This document shows, one piece after another, positions 42,447 through 51,539 of a stretch of 64,000 bases of DNA. How positions within the stretch are numbered: the stretch's first letter is position 1; every line of letters begins with the position of its first letter. This stretch comes from an uncultured SAR86 cluster bacterium. Its GTDB lineage: Bacteria > Pseudomonadota > Gammaproteobacteria > Magnimaribacterales > AG-339-G14. Made by a program: the position numbers and the translations under genes. Location of the stretch: NCBI GenBank assembly GCA_902523885.1, contig CABZAV010000002.1:68923-132922 (forward strand), given 5' to 3'. The notes under the pieces are model-generated. The model did not search any database and was not told where the DNA came from. It saw nothing but the letters and a program-made list of their open reading frames with translations.

Positions 42447-43691
42447 ATGTTATCTTGGGATGATTTCGATAAAAACGAAGAAATAAAAAAAGAAGAGCCA
42501 GTTCAGAACAAAGTTATAGAAAAGTCTGTAATTGAAAAAACTGAATCCTTAAAAGAAGAAGTAGAGCCCGTTTTATCTTCCGAACAAAACAGTTCAAACA
42601 GAGAAGAAAAAGCTCTACATGGTCTTGAAAATCTAGACACTGAAGCTGGACTTGCAGATTTAGAAGGCGCATCGAGTAGAGTCGATGTAAGCGAAAAAAT
42701 GATGATTAACTGTCGAGCTGACGTCAACCAACTCGTGCCTTTCAAATATGACTGGGCATGGCAAAAATATTTAGATGGAAGTGCAAACCATTGGATGCCC
42801 CAAGAGATTAATATGACTGCAGACGTGGCTTTATGGAAAAGTAATGATGGTTTGACTGAAGACGAAAGAAGAATAGTCATGAGAAACCTAGGTTTCTTTT
42901 CTACTGCTGATTCTTTAGTTGCAAACAATATTGTTTTGAGTGTTTACAAGCAAATAACGAACCCTGAATGTAGACAGTATCTTCTTAGACAAGCCCTAGA
43001 AGAAGCTATTCATACTCACGCTTATCAATATGTGATCGAGTCGTTAGGAATGGACGAAGGAGAAATCTTTAATATGTATAAAGAAGTTCCTTCGGTGGCA
43101 CGAAAAGCAGCTTGGGCTTTGCCATTTACAAACTCAATGGCAGATGAAAATTTCAAAACAGGCACCTTAGAAGACGATAAAACACTGCTAAGAAATTTAA
43201 TTGCGTTTTATTGTGTCTTGGAAGGAATTTTCTTCTACTGTGGATTTACTCAAATACTGTCCATGGGAAATAGAAATAAAATGACTGGAACAGCCGAACA
43301 GTTTCAATACATTTTAAGAGATGAATCAATGCATGTTAATTTTGGTATTGATATGATTAATCAAATTAAACTTGAAAATCCTCAACTATGGGATGAGGCC
43401 ATGCAAGAAGAAGCAGCCGAAATGATTCTTCAAGGTACTGCATTAGAAATAGAATATGCCAAAGACACTATGCCTACTGGAATTCTTGGAATGAATTCAG
43501 ATATGATGGCTGAGTACCTAAGGTTTATTGCTAACAGAAGATTAACTCAAATTGGCTTAACCGAAGAGTTCCCTAACGCAACAAATCCTTTCCCTTGGAT
43601 GTCCGAAATAATGGATTTAAGGAAAGAGAAAAACTTTTTCGAGACAAGAGTCATCGAGTATCAAACTGGTGGCGCACTCAGTTGGGACTAA
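42447..43691 (+). CDS. nrdB: Ribonucleoside-diphosphate reductase, class Ia, beta subunit
   Basis: Radical-generating ferritin-like subunit of 414 residues. The diiron and radical residues are present: STADSL (first Asp), [11 protein letters not shown] with Glu186, His189 and the radical Tyr193, and DESMHVNFG near 295 supplying the last Glu and His. Tyr193 corresponds to Tyr122 of E. coli, so this protein has about 70 extra N-terminal residues. That extension (about 10-75) is Glu/Lys rich, low complexity and probably disordered; its role is not known. A strong ribosome binding site (AAAGGAGG) precedes it. Its end overlaps the next frame by 23 bases. Confidence 0.96.
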   Translation: MLSWDDFDKNEEIKKEEPVQNKVIEKSVIEKTESLKEEVEPVLSSEQNSSNREEKALHGLENLDTEAGLADLEGASSRVDVSEKMMINCRADVNQLVPFKYDWAWQKYLDGSANHWMPQEINMTADVALWKSNDGLTEDERRIVMRNLGFFSTADSLVANNIVLSVYKQITNPECRQYLLRQALEEAIHTHAYQYVIESLGMDEGEIFNMYKEVPSVARKAAWALPFTNSMADENFKTGTLEDDKTLLRNLIAFYCVLEGIFFYCGFTQILSMGNRNKMTGTAEQFQYILRDESMHVNFGIDMINQIKLENPQLWDEAMQEEAAEMILQGTALEIEYAKDTMPTGILGMNSDMMAEYLRFIANRRLTQIGLTEEFPNATNPFPWMSEIMDLRKEKNFFETRVIEYQTGGALSWD

Positions 43692-44424
43692 AAGCCCGTT
43701 AGTCATAGCTCATAGAGGCGCCTCTTACAAGGCGCCTGAAAATACTTTAGCTGCTTATAATTTGGCTTGGAAATTAAATAGTGATGCTATTGAAATTGAT
43801 ATCAGAAAGACCAAAGACGGTTTTCTCGTATGCTCTCACGATAATAATTTAAATAGAATATCTTCAAACCGGAAGAGCATATCTTCTATGCTCTTATCAG
43901 AGTTAACTGAAGTAGACGTTGGTTCTTGGAAATCTAAAGAATATAAAAATGAAAGAATGCCTCTTTTATCAAAGGTTTTATCAACTATACCTAAAGGGAA
44001 AAAAGTTTTTATTGAGATCAAAGGAGCTCTTAAAGAAATAGATGAATTAATATCGATCGTAAAAAAATCTAAATTAAAAATAAAAGACTGCCATTTTCTG
44101 TCTTATATTCCAGCAAACATAAAAAAAATTAAAAAAGATTTTCCAAATTTTAAAGCAACCTTAAACACAATACCCGCCTTCTATAATTACGAGACAGAAA
44201 AAATTAAAAAATTAATGAAAAGTACTAATTCGGATGGAATTAGTCTCCATATAGATTCGAGTGAATCCATTAAGCTTGTAAAAAAATTAAAAAAAGAAGA
44301 AAACTTTGTCCTAACTTGGACAGTTAATGACAGCAGGTTTATGAAAAAACTAACCAAATGGCAAGCTGACGGCATCATCACAGATTATCCGCAAAAACTA
44401 ATCAAGATTCTTAATAAAAAATAA
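43669..44424 (+). CDS. Glycerophosphodiester phosphodiesterase
   Basis: A GDPD TIM-barrel enzyme of about 250 residues hydrolysing glycerophosphodiesters to glycerol 3-phosphate and an alcohol. Motifs are [19 protein letters not shown] (catalytic His and Arg, metal Glu), [20 protein letters not shown] (metal Glu/Asp, catalytic His), and KKVFIEIKG. The C-terminal block [27 protein letters not shown] is standard. No signal peptide, so it is the cytosolic UgpQ-like type. The only start codon I see is a GTG at 43669, inside the end of nrdB; the first conserved residue follows 11 codons later, so the true start may differ slightly. Confidence 0.88.
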   Translation: MAHSVGTKSPLVIAHRGASYKAPENTLAAYNLAWKLNSDAIEIDIRKTKDGFLVCSHDNNLNRISSNRKSISSMLLSELTEVDVGSWKSKEYKNERMPLLSKVLSTIPKGKKVFIEIKGALKEIDELISIVKKSKLKIKDCHFLSYIPANIKKIKKDFPNFKATLNTIPAFYNYETEKIKKLMKSTNSDGISLHIDSSESIKLVKKLKKEENFVLTWTVNDSRFMKKLTKWQADGIITDYPQKLIKILNKK

Positions 44425-44452
44425 CTTATCATTAAAAAGTATTTAATAAATT

Positions 44453-45379
44453 ATGAATGAATTAAAAAAATTGACTGGCGGGCTTTATTTTGGAGAAGGT
44501 CCAAGATGGCATGATGGTAAATTATGGTTTTCAGATTTTTATTCTCACAAAGTTATGACATTGGATGAAAACAACCTATTAGAAACGGTTTGTGAAGTTC
44601 CTAATCAGCCATCTGGTCTAGGTTGGTTGCCAAACGGAGACCTTTTGATAGTCTCTATGTTGGATAGAAAAATTTTAAGATATTCAAATGGTCAAATCTC
44701 AGTTCACGCAGATTTATCAGAAGACGTAACTCACAAGTGTAATGACATGGTTGTTAGTAAAAACGGCACTGCGTATGTTGGTAACTTTGGAATGGAAGAT
44801 GCTGGTGAGAATCTAAATTCTACTCATTTGATGATTGTGAAACCTGATGGTTCTGTTTTAAAAGGCCCAGATAAGATTCTTTTTCCAAACGGAACTGTAA
44901 TAACAAAAGATGGAAAAAAGTTAATCGTGGCTGAAACCCTAGGAGCAAAATTAACTTCTTTTGATATTGATGAGAATGGAGAACTTACAAATAGAAAATT
45001 GTGGGCAAGGACCTCACCTTTATTTTCACTTTTAATAATTAGGTTTTTGAGTGCTTTGGGTTTTGATTTATCTAAAGTTGATTTTTCAAAATATTCAAGA
45101 AATCTTCATGTACCAGATGGAATTTGTTTAGATGAAAAAGATGGTATCTGGATAGCTTCTCCTACATCTAATGCTGTAGTAAGAATAGAAAAAGGTGGCA
45201 GAATCACAGATACTATTAAAACTCCTAAAGGCGCTTTTGCTTGTATGTTAGGAGGGAAAGAAAGGAAAACCTTGTACGTGATTCTTTCAAACAGCTCTGA
45301 TCCTGAAGAAGCCCAACTAAGCCCTGAAGGAGAAATTCACTCTATAGAAGTAGATATCGCTGGAACCGGAAAACCTTAG
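44453..45379 (+). CDS. SMP-30/gluconolactonase family protein
   Basis: A six-bladed beta-propeller hydrolase of 308 residues. Metal-binding residues are likely Glu in LYFGEGPRWHDGKLWFSD, Asn in KCNDMVV and Asp in LHVPDGICLDEKDGIW, the three positions conserved in gluconolactonase and SMP-30. Members open lactones such as gluconolactone, but substrates vary widely, so no specific reaction is claimed. It lies between the phosphodiesterase gene (28 bases upstream, same strand) and a convergent SDR gene that it overlaps by 4 bases. Confidence 0.87.
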   Translation: MNELKKLTGGLYFGEGPRWHDGKLWFSDFYSHKVMTLDENNLLETVCEVPNQPSGLGWLPNGDLLIVSMLDRKILRYSNGQISVHADLSEDVTHKCNDMVVSKNGTAYVGNFGMEDAGENLNSTHLMIVKPDGSVLKGPDKILFPNGTVITKDGKKLIVAETLGAKLTSFDIDENGELTNRKLWARTSPLFSLLIIRFLSALGFDLSKVDFSKYSRNLHVPDGICLDEKDGIWIASPTSNAVVRIEKGGRITDTIKTPKGAFACMLGGKERKTLYVILSNSSDPEEAQLSPEGEIHSIEVDIAGTGKP

Positions 45380-46284
45380 CTCTTTCCAATCAGCTCAAAT
45401 ATTTTGACAGTTTGATCGCCGCCTTGATAAGGGAGTTTTGCATTAGTCATATCTGATATTTTTTCCCAATTATCAGCAATATTTTCTGCAGTCATATCTT
45501 CGCCTGTTCCAAGATTAACGCCCATTGTTTCGTGAATCATTACTCTGGTGAAGACTCCTGCGCCTGCAGCTATTATTGCACCATTCGGAGCATCTTCAGA
45601 AACCATATAAGTTACAGCAGGAGTTACAAATTCTGGTTGAAGTTTTTCTAAAACTTCTCCTGGCATTAGATCTTCTGTCATTCTTGTCCCTGCTACAGGA
45701 GCCAAAGCATTACATTTGATATTATATTTTGCCCCTTCAAGTTTAAGAGTATTGATTAAACCAACACAGCCAAGTTTTGCTGCACCATAATTAGTTTGTC
45801 CAAAATTTCCGTATAAACCGCTAGAGGAGGAAGTAACTACTATTCTTCCATAATTTTGTTCTTTCATAATCTCCCAAACAGCTTTGCAGCAATTCACACT
45901 TCCCATCAAATGAACTTCTAAAACAAGCCTAAAATCTTCATCGGATACTTTTGCAAAGCTTTTATCTCTCAATATTCCTGCGTTATTGACTAGTATGTCT
46001 ATGCGACCCCATTTATCCATGGTTTCTTTAACCATTTCTTCTACTTGAGATACATCTGTAACACTTGCACCGTTGGCCATAGCTTCGCCTCCAGCAGCGG
46101 TTATTTCTTCGACCACTTTTTCAGCTGCAGATAAAGAGCCATCATCAGAACCATCAACATTTCCGCCCAAATCATTTACAACTACTTTGGCTCCTCTTTT
46201 GGCTAAATCTAAAGCATGACATCTGCCTAAACCGCCTCCTGCTCCAGTAACAATTGCTACTTTTCCTTCAAAATTAATGGTCAT
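45376..46284 (-). CDS. SDR family dehydrogenase, (3R)-hydroxyacyl-CoA type
   Basis: A 302-residue short-chain dehydrogenase resembling the dehydrogenase domain of peroxisomal multifunctional enzyme 2. The cofactor motif is IVTGAGGGLGRCHALDLAKRGA, followed by VVNDLGG where the Asp favours NAD. NNAGILRDKSF, SSSGLYGNFGQTNYGAAK (active Tyr and Lys) and the C-terminal extension are typical of this subgroup, which acts on 3-hydroxyacyl-CoA in beta-oxidation-like routes. It is divergent from the thiolase-like gene with 58 bases between starts; a GGAG ribosome binding site precedes it. Confidence 0.88.
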   Translation of the reverse strand: MTINFEGKVAIVTGAGGGLGRCHALDLAKRGAKVVVNDLGGNVDGSDDGSLSAAEKVVEEITAAGGEAMANGASVTDVSQVEEMVKETMDKWGRIDILVNNAGILRDKSFAKVSDEDFRLVLEVHLMGSVNCCKAVWEIMKEQNYGRIVVTSSSSGLYGNFGQTNYGAAKLGCVGLINTLKLEGAKYNIKCNALAPVAGTRMTEDLMPGEVLEKLQPEFVTPAVTYMVSEDAPNGAIIAAGAGVFTRVMIHETMGVNLGTGEDMTAENIADNWEKISDMTNAKLPYQGGDQTVKIFELIGKS

Positions 46285-46342
46285 TTAGTTCTCCTTGTTA
46301 TTTAATACGCGTTTAATTATTTCAAGTCGCTAATATTACATC

Positions 46343-47884
46343 TTGTCTGAAGCTAAGCAAAATAAAATAGTAGAAAAAAATACTGCAGTAATTGTTGGCA
46401 TTGGTGATTATGTTGATAAATCAAAAGAAGATGGTTTGAATCTTCAAGAACTTCTGGCCAAAGCGAGTTCATTAGCAATTCAAGATAGCGGCATCAAAGA
46501 CTTAAATTATCATATTGATTATGTTGGAGTTGTCAGATTTTCAGTCGATTTTTTAACGGCTTCAAATCAATCAAATTTTCAGTATTCAAACTTTCCTAGA
46601 ACATTGGGAAATAAGCTAGGCATTTCTGCTAAAGAAGAAGTATATGCACCGATGGGAGGGAATAGCCCTCAAGTTCTTCTTGATGATGCTTTAACTAAAA
46701 TATCAGCTGGAGAAGTAGATTGCGCTTTGTTATCCGGAGGAGAAGCTTTGCAGACGATGATAGCGAGATTGAAGTCGGGTTTGTCTCTAGATTGGTTAGA
46801 TGAGCCTGGAGGGAACCCCGAGATGATTGGTAATAATTCTATCGGATTTTCTGAGCATGAAAAATTACATGGCATGGATCTTCCTACAAATGTCTATCCT
46901 TTGTTTGCAAATGCATTAAGAGGACAAGAAAACAAAACAGCAAAAACTCATCTGAAAGAGAGCAGCGAATTATTCAGTGAATTTAGTAAAGTTGCGGCCA
47001 GTAACCCTTTATCATGGTTTCCAACCTATCGAAGTTCTCGAGAAATATCTGAAGTAACTCCAGAAAATCGTATGATAGGTTTTCCATACACTAAATATCT
47101 AAATTCCATTATAAGAGTGAATATGTCTTCTGCTTTTATATTGATGTCTCAAAAAAAAGCTGATGAATTAAGCATACCAATCTCAAAAAGAATATATGTT
47201 CATGGGTGCTCAATATTAGATGATATTTGGAATGTGACTGAAAGACCAAATTTTCATAGTTCTCCTGCTATCAATAAGTGTGTCAATCAAACTTTAGATA
47301 AAGCGGAGATTTCTCTATCTGACATAAAATACTTTGATTTGTACTCTTGTTTCCCTTCTGCGGTTCAAATAGCCAAAAAAGAACTCAACATTCCTCAGGA
47401 GAAAAAAGATTTAACTGTTACCGGCGGATTGCCATATTTTGGTGGTCCAGGAAATTCTTACACTATGTTTTCAACTACAGAAATGGTAAGGCGGCTTAGA
47501 AATGATCCAAAATCTTTTGGGTTATTAACTGCCAACTCATGGTTTATTACAAAGCATGCTGCTGTAATAATGTCTTCAAAACCCTCTGGACCTTATGAAA
47601 AAATAAAAAATTCTGTCGAACAGAAAAAAATTAATCAAAAAGCCATTACAAATTTTACTGAAAATCCCGAAGGAAATGGAAAAATAGATACATACACCGT
47701 AATAAATGGTCGCAAAGGTCCAGAATTTGCTTTAATAATCGGCACATTAGAAAATGGCTGGCGTTTTGTTGCTAACAGCGAGAAAGATAACTTTTTATTA
47801 GAAAAAATGATGAAAGAAGAAATGTTGGAAGCAAAAGTTTCAGTTTCAAAAAAAGAAGGAAAAAATATTTTTAACTTAATTTAA
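46343..47884 (+). CDS. Thiolase-like protein (TLP1 type acetyl-CoA acetyltransferase relative)
   Basis: A thiolase-fold protein of 513 residues with an additional C-terminal domain (about 420-513, TYTVINGRKGPEFALIIGTLENGW), a build seen in mycobacterial thiolase-like protein 1. At the site where degradative thiolases carry the nucleophilic Cys, this protein reads MGGNSPQVLL, without Cys. The second-half motifs DLYSCFPSAVQIAKKEL and GGLPYFGGPGNSYTMFS are present, so it may bind CoA esters but its cleavage activity is doubtful. It starts with TTG. It is 11 bases upstream of the malate dehydrogenase gene, likely in one operon, and divergent from the SDR gene. Confidence 0.85.
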   Translation: MSEAKQNKIVEKNTAVIVGIGDYVDKSKEDGLNLQELLAKASSLAIQDSGIKDLNYHIDYVGVVRFSVDFLTASNQSNFQYSNFPRTLGNKLGISAKEEVYAPMGGNSPQVLLDDALTKISAGEVDCALLSGGEALQTMIARLKSGLSLDWLDEPGGNPEMIGNNSIGFSEHEKLHGMDLPTNVYPLFANALRGQENKTAKTHLKESSELFSEFSKVAASNPLSWFPTYRSSREISEVTPENRMIGFPYTKYLNSIIRVNMSSAFILMSQKKADELSIPISKRIYVHGCSILDDIWNVTERPNFHSSPAINKCVNQTLDKAEISLSDIKYFDLYSCFPSAVQIAKKELNIPQEKKDLTVTGGLPYFGGPGNSYTMFSTTEMVRRLRNDPKSFGLLTANSWFITKHAAVIMSSKPSGPYEKIKNSVEQKKINQKAITNFTENPEGNGKIDTYTVINGRKGPEFALIIGTLENGWRFVANSEKDNFLLEKMMKEEMLEAKVSVSKKEGKNIFNLI

Positions 47885-47895
47885 GGGAAAAAGTA

Positions 47896-48891
47896 ATGAA
47901 AGAAATAAATGTTTTAGTTACAGGGGCAGCAGGTCAAATTGGTTACGCACTCTTAACGAGATTAGCAAGCGGAGAAACGTTTGGAAAAGATACTAAAGTA
48001 AATCTAAATTTGGTGGAAGTACCTCAGGTGGTCTCAAAATTAGAAGGCTCTAGAATGGAATTAGAAGATTGTGGATTTAATGCATTAGGTGAAATCAAGA
48101 GTTTTTCGGATATTAACGAAGCTTCAGGTGATATAGATTGGGCTTTATTAGTGGGAAGTATTCCAAGAGGGATAACTATAAATGGTAAAAAAATTGAAGA
48201 ACGTGCTGATTTGTTAAAAATTAATGGAGGAATTTTCACTGAACAAGGCAAAGCTTTAGGAGAAAATGCAAAACAAAATGCAAAAATTTTAGTAGTAGGA
48301 AATCCTGCAAATACCAATGCGCTTATTGGGTGCACTCACGGAAATAACTCGACACAAACTTGGATGGCTATGACAGCTTTAGATTCAAACAGAGCTAAAG
48401 CCCAAGTTGCAAATAAATGCAATGTTGCGATATCTGATATAAAAAAAATGACCATATGGGGAAATCATAGTCCTACCATGTATCCAGATCTCGATAATGC
48501 TGAAATTAATAATGAATCTGTCAGCACTCTAATAAATGATAAAAGCTGGATTGAAAAAGATTTTTTACAAATTGTACAACAACGAGGAAAAGCTATTATT
48601 GATGCAAGAGGCGCATCATCAGCAACTTCTGCAGCCAACGCAGCTATAGATACAATAAAAGCAACATTAAGTGAAACTGCTGAAGATGACTGGTTCAGTG
48701 CAGCCGTGATGAGCGATGGCAGTTACAATGTACCGGAGGGTATTATTTTTGGTTTTCCTTTAAGGACAAACTCATCAGGAGAAATATCAATAGTCCAGAA
48801 TTTACCGATCAGCGAATATGCTCAAGATAAAATTAATTTAACTACCCAGGAACTTTTAGACGAGAAAAAAGACATAAGTGACTTGCTTTAG
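47896..48891 (+). CDS. mdh: Malate dehydrogenase, with an enlarged catalytic loop
   Basis: An NAD-linked malate dehydrogenase of the cytosolic-like type 2 group, 331 residues. The dinucleotide motif VTGAAGQIGYAL (8-19) and NLVEVPQVVSKLEGSRMELEDC with Glu after the second strand indicate NAD. NPANTNAL, TALDSNRAKAQ (Arg166) and the catalytic His191 (WGNHSPTMYPD) are conserved. The mobile substrate loop is unusual: between the substrate arginines Arg91 and Arg103 it has ten residues (GITINGKKIE), while the family normally has four between PR and ER. This may alter substrate choice. It follows the thiolase-like gene after 11 bases, with GGGAAAAAG as ribosome binding site. Its end abuts the small convergent membrane ORF. 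Confidence 0.88.
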   Translation: MKEINVLVTGAAGQIGYALLTRLASGETFGKDTKVNLNLVEVPQVVSKLEGSRMELEDCGFNALGEIKSFSDINEASGDIDWALLVGSIPRGITINGKKIEERADLLKINGGIFTEQGKALGENAKQNAKILVVGNPANTNALIGCTHGNNSTQTWMAMTALDSNRAKAQVANKCNVAISDIKKMTIWGNHSPTMYPDLDNAEINNESVSTLINDKSWIEKDFLQIVQQRGKAIIDARGASSATSAANAAIDTIKATLSETAEDDWFSAAVMSDGSYNVPEGIIFGFPLRTNSSGEISIVQNLPISEYAQDKINLTTQELLDEKKDISDLL

Positions 48892-49017
48892 TCAGTGACG
48901 ATGCATTATGTGCTCAAAAGAATGTTCCATCTTAACCAATTGAGTTTGGTATAAGTTGTAAAGAAGAAAACTTCCAATTGAAAGGATTGCTATCAATAAT
49001 AATATGCCCTTTCTCAT
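48892..49017 (-). CDS. Small single-span membrane protein, 41 residues
   Basis: Not recognised. The minus strand encodes MRKGILLLIAILSIGSFLLY and then NLYQTQLVKMEHSFEHIMHRH before the TGA at 48892-48894. Residues 4-20 form a hydrophobic helix, and the tail is rich in His and charged residues. Its ATG overlaps the TGA of the DUF6285 gene (ATGA), so it is likely translated by coupling. Its stop directly abuts the mdh stop codon. It fills the whole gap between those genes without spare DNA, which argues that it is real, but no homologue comes to mind. Confidence 0.6.
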   Translation of the reverse strand: MRKGILLLIAILSIGSFLLYNLYQTQLVKMEHSFEHIMHRH

Positions 49018-49367
49018 TCTTTTAGGTATTTTGGATTATCTATCTTTATTTTTTCTATCGTTAAATCACATAAAAAATCTAAAAGAGGTTGATCTTCAAT
49101 ACTAAGTTCTTCGTTTCGAATTTTTTCTGAAATTTTTTTAACAGAAAAATTATCCTCTTTCAATAAGTCTAAGCCTTTATTAAAAAAAGATTCGTCTATT
49201 TTTCTACCCAAGTTCACTTCTCTTTTCACAATATTAAGAACATTCATAACTATAAGAAATTTAAACCTATTATCTTTTGTATAATCGTTGGATTCTATTT
49301 CTTCATTTACAAAGCCTAGAACTGCCTCTAGTAATTCCTTTGATGTAGGTCGATCAAAAATGTTCAT
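49014..49367 (-). CDS. DUF6285 domain protein
   Basis: A small helical protein of 117 residues. The opening MNIFDRPTSKELLEAVLGFVNEE and the later LIVMNVLNIVKREVNLG fit the DUF6285 family, whose members lie next to aminoglycoside-phosphotransferase-like and acyl-CoA dehydrogenase genes. That is exactly the context here: it overlaps the phosphotransferase gene by 4 bases and continues an operon from the acyl-CoA dehydrogenase. Its function is unknown; a role as partner or regulator of the kinase/dehydrogenase pair is inference. Confidence 0.78.
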   Translation of the reverse strand: MNIFDRPTSKELLEAVLGFVNEEIESNDYTKDNRFKFLIVMNVLNIVKREVNLGRKIDESFFNKGLDLLKEDNFSVKKISEKIRNEELSIEDQPLLDFLCDLTIEKIKIDNPKYLKE

Positions 49368-50326
49368 AAAAAATTTTTATTCTTAATCATATTCATCAGA
49401 TCGAACTCAGTTTCCGATACCCTTCTTCCTATTGCAGCTTTTTCTAATGAATTTACTGCTCCACTCAAATGAGCAAAAGTTTGTACCATACAAATAATGC
49501 CCCATTTCAAAGAGCCATATAATTGCCATATATCTAATTGAGATTTATCTACTTTTATTTTTGAATTAGATTCGTATCCTGCAATCAAATCGTCAATATC
49601 TCCTAAACCCGCAGCGCGTTTCTCAACATTTCCAAAACGCCAAGAGCGAACACATAACCATCCTAAATCTTCCATCGGATTGCCAATATGAGCTAACTCC
49701 CAATCAATAATAGATTCTAGTTTTTTTTCAGAAATAATAAAATTTCCAAATCTATAATCTCCATGTACCAAAACCTTACCGTAATCTACTATTTTTCGAG
49801 TCTCTAACCACTTAAAGGCTAAATCAAATACAGGCTGAGGCTGCTTAAAATTTTCGTAAATAATAAATAATTTATTTAAAGATTCTTCAAAAGTAACTTG
49901 CTCTAATTCCTGTAATCGATCAAGTTCGGTTTGATGGATTTGTGCTAAAGATCTTCCAATTTCGAATGGTAATTTGTCTCTTATATATTCGTAGTTATCA
50001 TTTTTCAGTATTTTTCTTGGTATAGTCTCGCCGAGAACTGCCTCCATAATATAGCCTTCGCCAATTTCATCTGCTTCTGAAAACTCCATAATTATCTCAG
50101 GAACAGGTGCCCCAAAGGACTTAACTGTTTTTTGAATTTTTGCTTCTAAAAGTTTTGGAATTGCCATCACGGCTTCGTCTTTAATAACTGAACGTCTAAC
50201 AATGAGTTCTTTGTTATTTGCAAGGATAATTCTATTTATATCAGCAGATGCTCCACCTGTAAGTGGAATTAAATTTTTTATTTTTTGCTTGAGTGAACTT
50301 TCTAAAAATTCCTGAAAAATTGACAT
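49364..50326 (-). CDS. APH-fold phosphotransferase (ACAD10/11 kinase-like)
   Basis: A protein-kinase-like phosphotransferase of 320 residues. The catalytic block is LVHGDYRFGNFIISEK (His, Asp, Asn) and the metal Asp is in SIIDWELAHIGNPMEDLGW. The N-terminal ATP-binding lobe includes ANNKELIVRRSV. It belongs to the family fused to acyl-CoA dehydrogenase domains in human ACAD10 and ACAD11, which phosphorylate 4-hydroxyacyl-CoAs so that the hydroxyl can be removed. Here kinase and dehydrogenase are separate neighbouring genes, 1 base apart. Catabolism of hydroxylated fatty acids is therefore a reasonable inference. It is not a resistance gene. Confidence 0.87.
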   Translation of the reverse strand: MSIFQEFLESSLKQKIKNLIPLTGGASADINRIILANNKELIVRRSVIKDEAVMAIPKLLEAKIQKTVKSFGAPVPEIIMEFSEADEIGEGYIMEAVLGETIPRKILKNDNYEYIRDKLPFEIGRSLAQIHQTELDRLQELEQVTFEESLNKLFIIYENFKQPQPVFDLAFKWLETRKIVDYGKVLVHGDYRFGNFIISEKKLESIIDWELAHIGNPMEDLGWLCVRSWRFGNVEKRAAGLGDIDDLIAGYESNSKIKVDKSQLDIWQLYGSLKWGIICMVQTFAHLSGAVNSLEKAAIGRRVSETEFDLMNMIKNKNFL

Positions 50327-50327
50327 T

Positions 50328-51539
50328 TTAGGAAGATACTAAAGAAGCGTCCCTTTCGCCAAAATCCCAACCGGGGCCATTATTTTCATAATTTTTTAGA
50401 ATTCTTCTAGCCACAGATTGAACATGTACTTCATCAGGACCATCATAGATTCTTGCTTCACGAGCATGACGATACATAAGACTTAAAGGGGTATCATCTG
50501 TAAGTCCTTTGGCTCCGTGAACTTGAATAGCTCTATCAATGACATTATGCAACATTTCAGCCCCAAGAACTTTTATGAGACCAATTTCAATTCTTGCATC
50601 ATCGCCCTGATCAATTCTCTTTGCAGCGTCTAAAGTTAAATGTCTAGAAGCTTGAATTTCACAAGCACTATCAAAGACAAACTTTTGAAGAAGTTGTTTT
50701 TTCGTTAAAGGAGTTCCAAAAGTTTCCCTTTCGTGCATTCTTTCACAAAGCAAATCAAAGGCTCTCTGAGCTTGTCCTAGCCAACGCATACAGTGAAAAA
50801 TTCTTCCAGGGCCTAATCTCTTCTGAGCAATAATAAATCCCTGTCCTCTAGGTCCTAATAAGTTTTCTTCAGGAACTTCGACGTTGTCATATTCAACTTC
50901 GTAATGTCCTCCGTTGATTCCTAAAACAGGAGTTTCTCTAATTATTTTATAACCCGGATTGTCTGTTGGAACTATAATCATACTAAAAGCACCATGACTT
51001 GGTGCATCTAATTCTGTTCGACACATTACTGTCGTGTATGCTGCCCTAGAAGCTCCAGTCGTAAACCATTTTCTTCCGTTAATCTTCCAAGAGCCATTGT
51101 CTAAGATAGCGGTTGTTTGAAGTTGTGTTGGATCAGAACTAGCTACATCTGGCTCTGTCATCCCAAAACTGGGAAAAATTTCTCCTTGAACCAAAGGTTC
51201 TAAATATTGATCTCGCCAATGAGATGAAGCGAACTCTCTTAGCATGATTGAATCCTGAAGGGAGTGAGTTCCTAAAGCCACCATTGCAAAGGAAGATCTT
51301 CCAATGACTTCGTTCACATAAACGTACTCCATAAAAGGCATACCTCCTCCGCCAATATCTTTGGGATGCCCCAAAGCCCAAATCTTTTCATCCTTAGCAA
51401 GTTGCATTAAAGAACCTAATATCTCTCTGGATTCTTGAGTTCCCTTTGATAACTCGTTCTCTTTTGGATAAATTTCGTTTTCAATGAAATCTTTTACTTT
51501 TGCTCTTATTTTTGTCCAGTCTTTACTCATATCTTTCAC
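50328..51539 (-). CDS. Acyl-CoA dehydrogenase
   Basis: An FAD enzyme of 403 residues that introduces a 2,3 double bond in acyl-CoA. FAD and substrate motifs include FGMTEPDVASSDPTQLQT and INGRKWFTTGASRA, then GLTDDTPLSLMYRHAREARI and YDGPDEVHVQSVARRIL at the C-terminus, resembling the ACAD10/11 group and long-chain types. The probable catalytic acid is in the DGPDEVH region (Asp instead of the Glu of some families). It heads an operon with the phosphotransferase and DUF6285 genes, and overlaps the end of lysS by 4 bases. Confidence 0.92.
   Translation of the reverse strand: MKDMSKDWTKIRAKVKDFIENEIYPKENELSKGTQESREILGSLMQLAKDEKIWALGHPKDIGGGGMPFMEYVYVNEVIGRSSFAMVALGTHSLQDSIMLREFASSHWRDQYLEPLVQGEIFPSFGMTEPDVASSDPTQLQTTAILDNGSWKINGRKWFTTGASRAAYTTVMCRTELDAPSHGAFSMIIVPTDNPGYKIIRETPVLGINGGHYEVEYDNVEVPEENLLGPRGQGFIIAQKRLGPGRIFHCMRWLGQAQRAFDLLCERMHERETFGTPLTKKQLLQKFVFDSACEIQASRHLTLDAAKRIDQGDDARIEIGLIKVLGAEMLHNVIDRAIQVHGAKGLTDDTPLSLMYRHAREARIYDGPDEVHVQSVARRILKNYENNGPGWDFGERDASLVSS

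Noticed and set aside
49364-50326. Aminoglycoside resistance gene.
   Set aside because: The APH fold here belongs to the acyl-CoA-associated kinase group, judged by the acyl-CoA dehydrogenase and DUF6285 neighbours.
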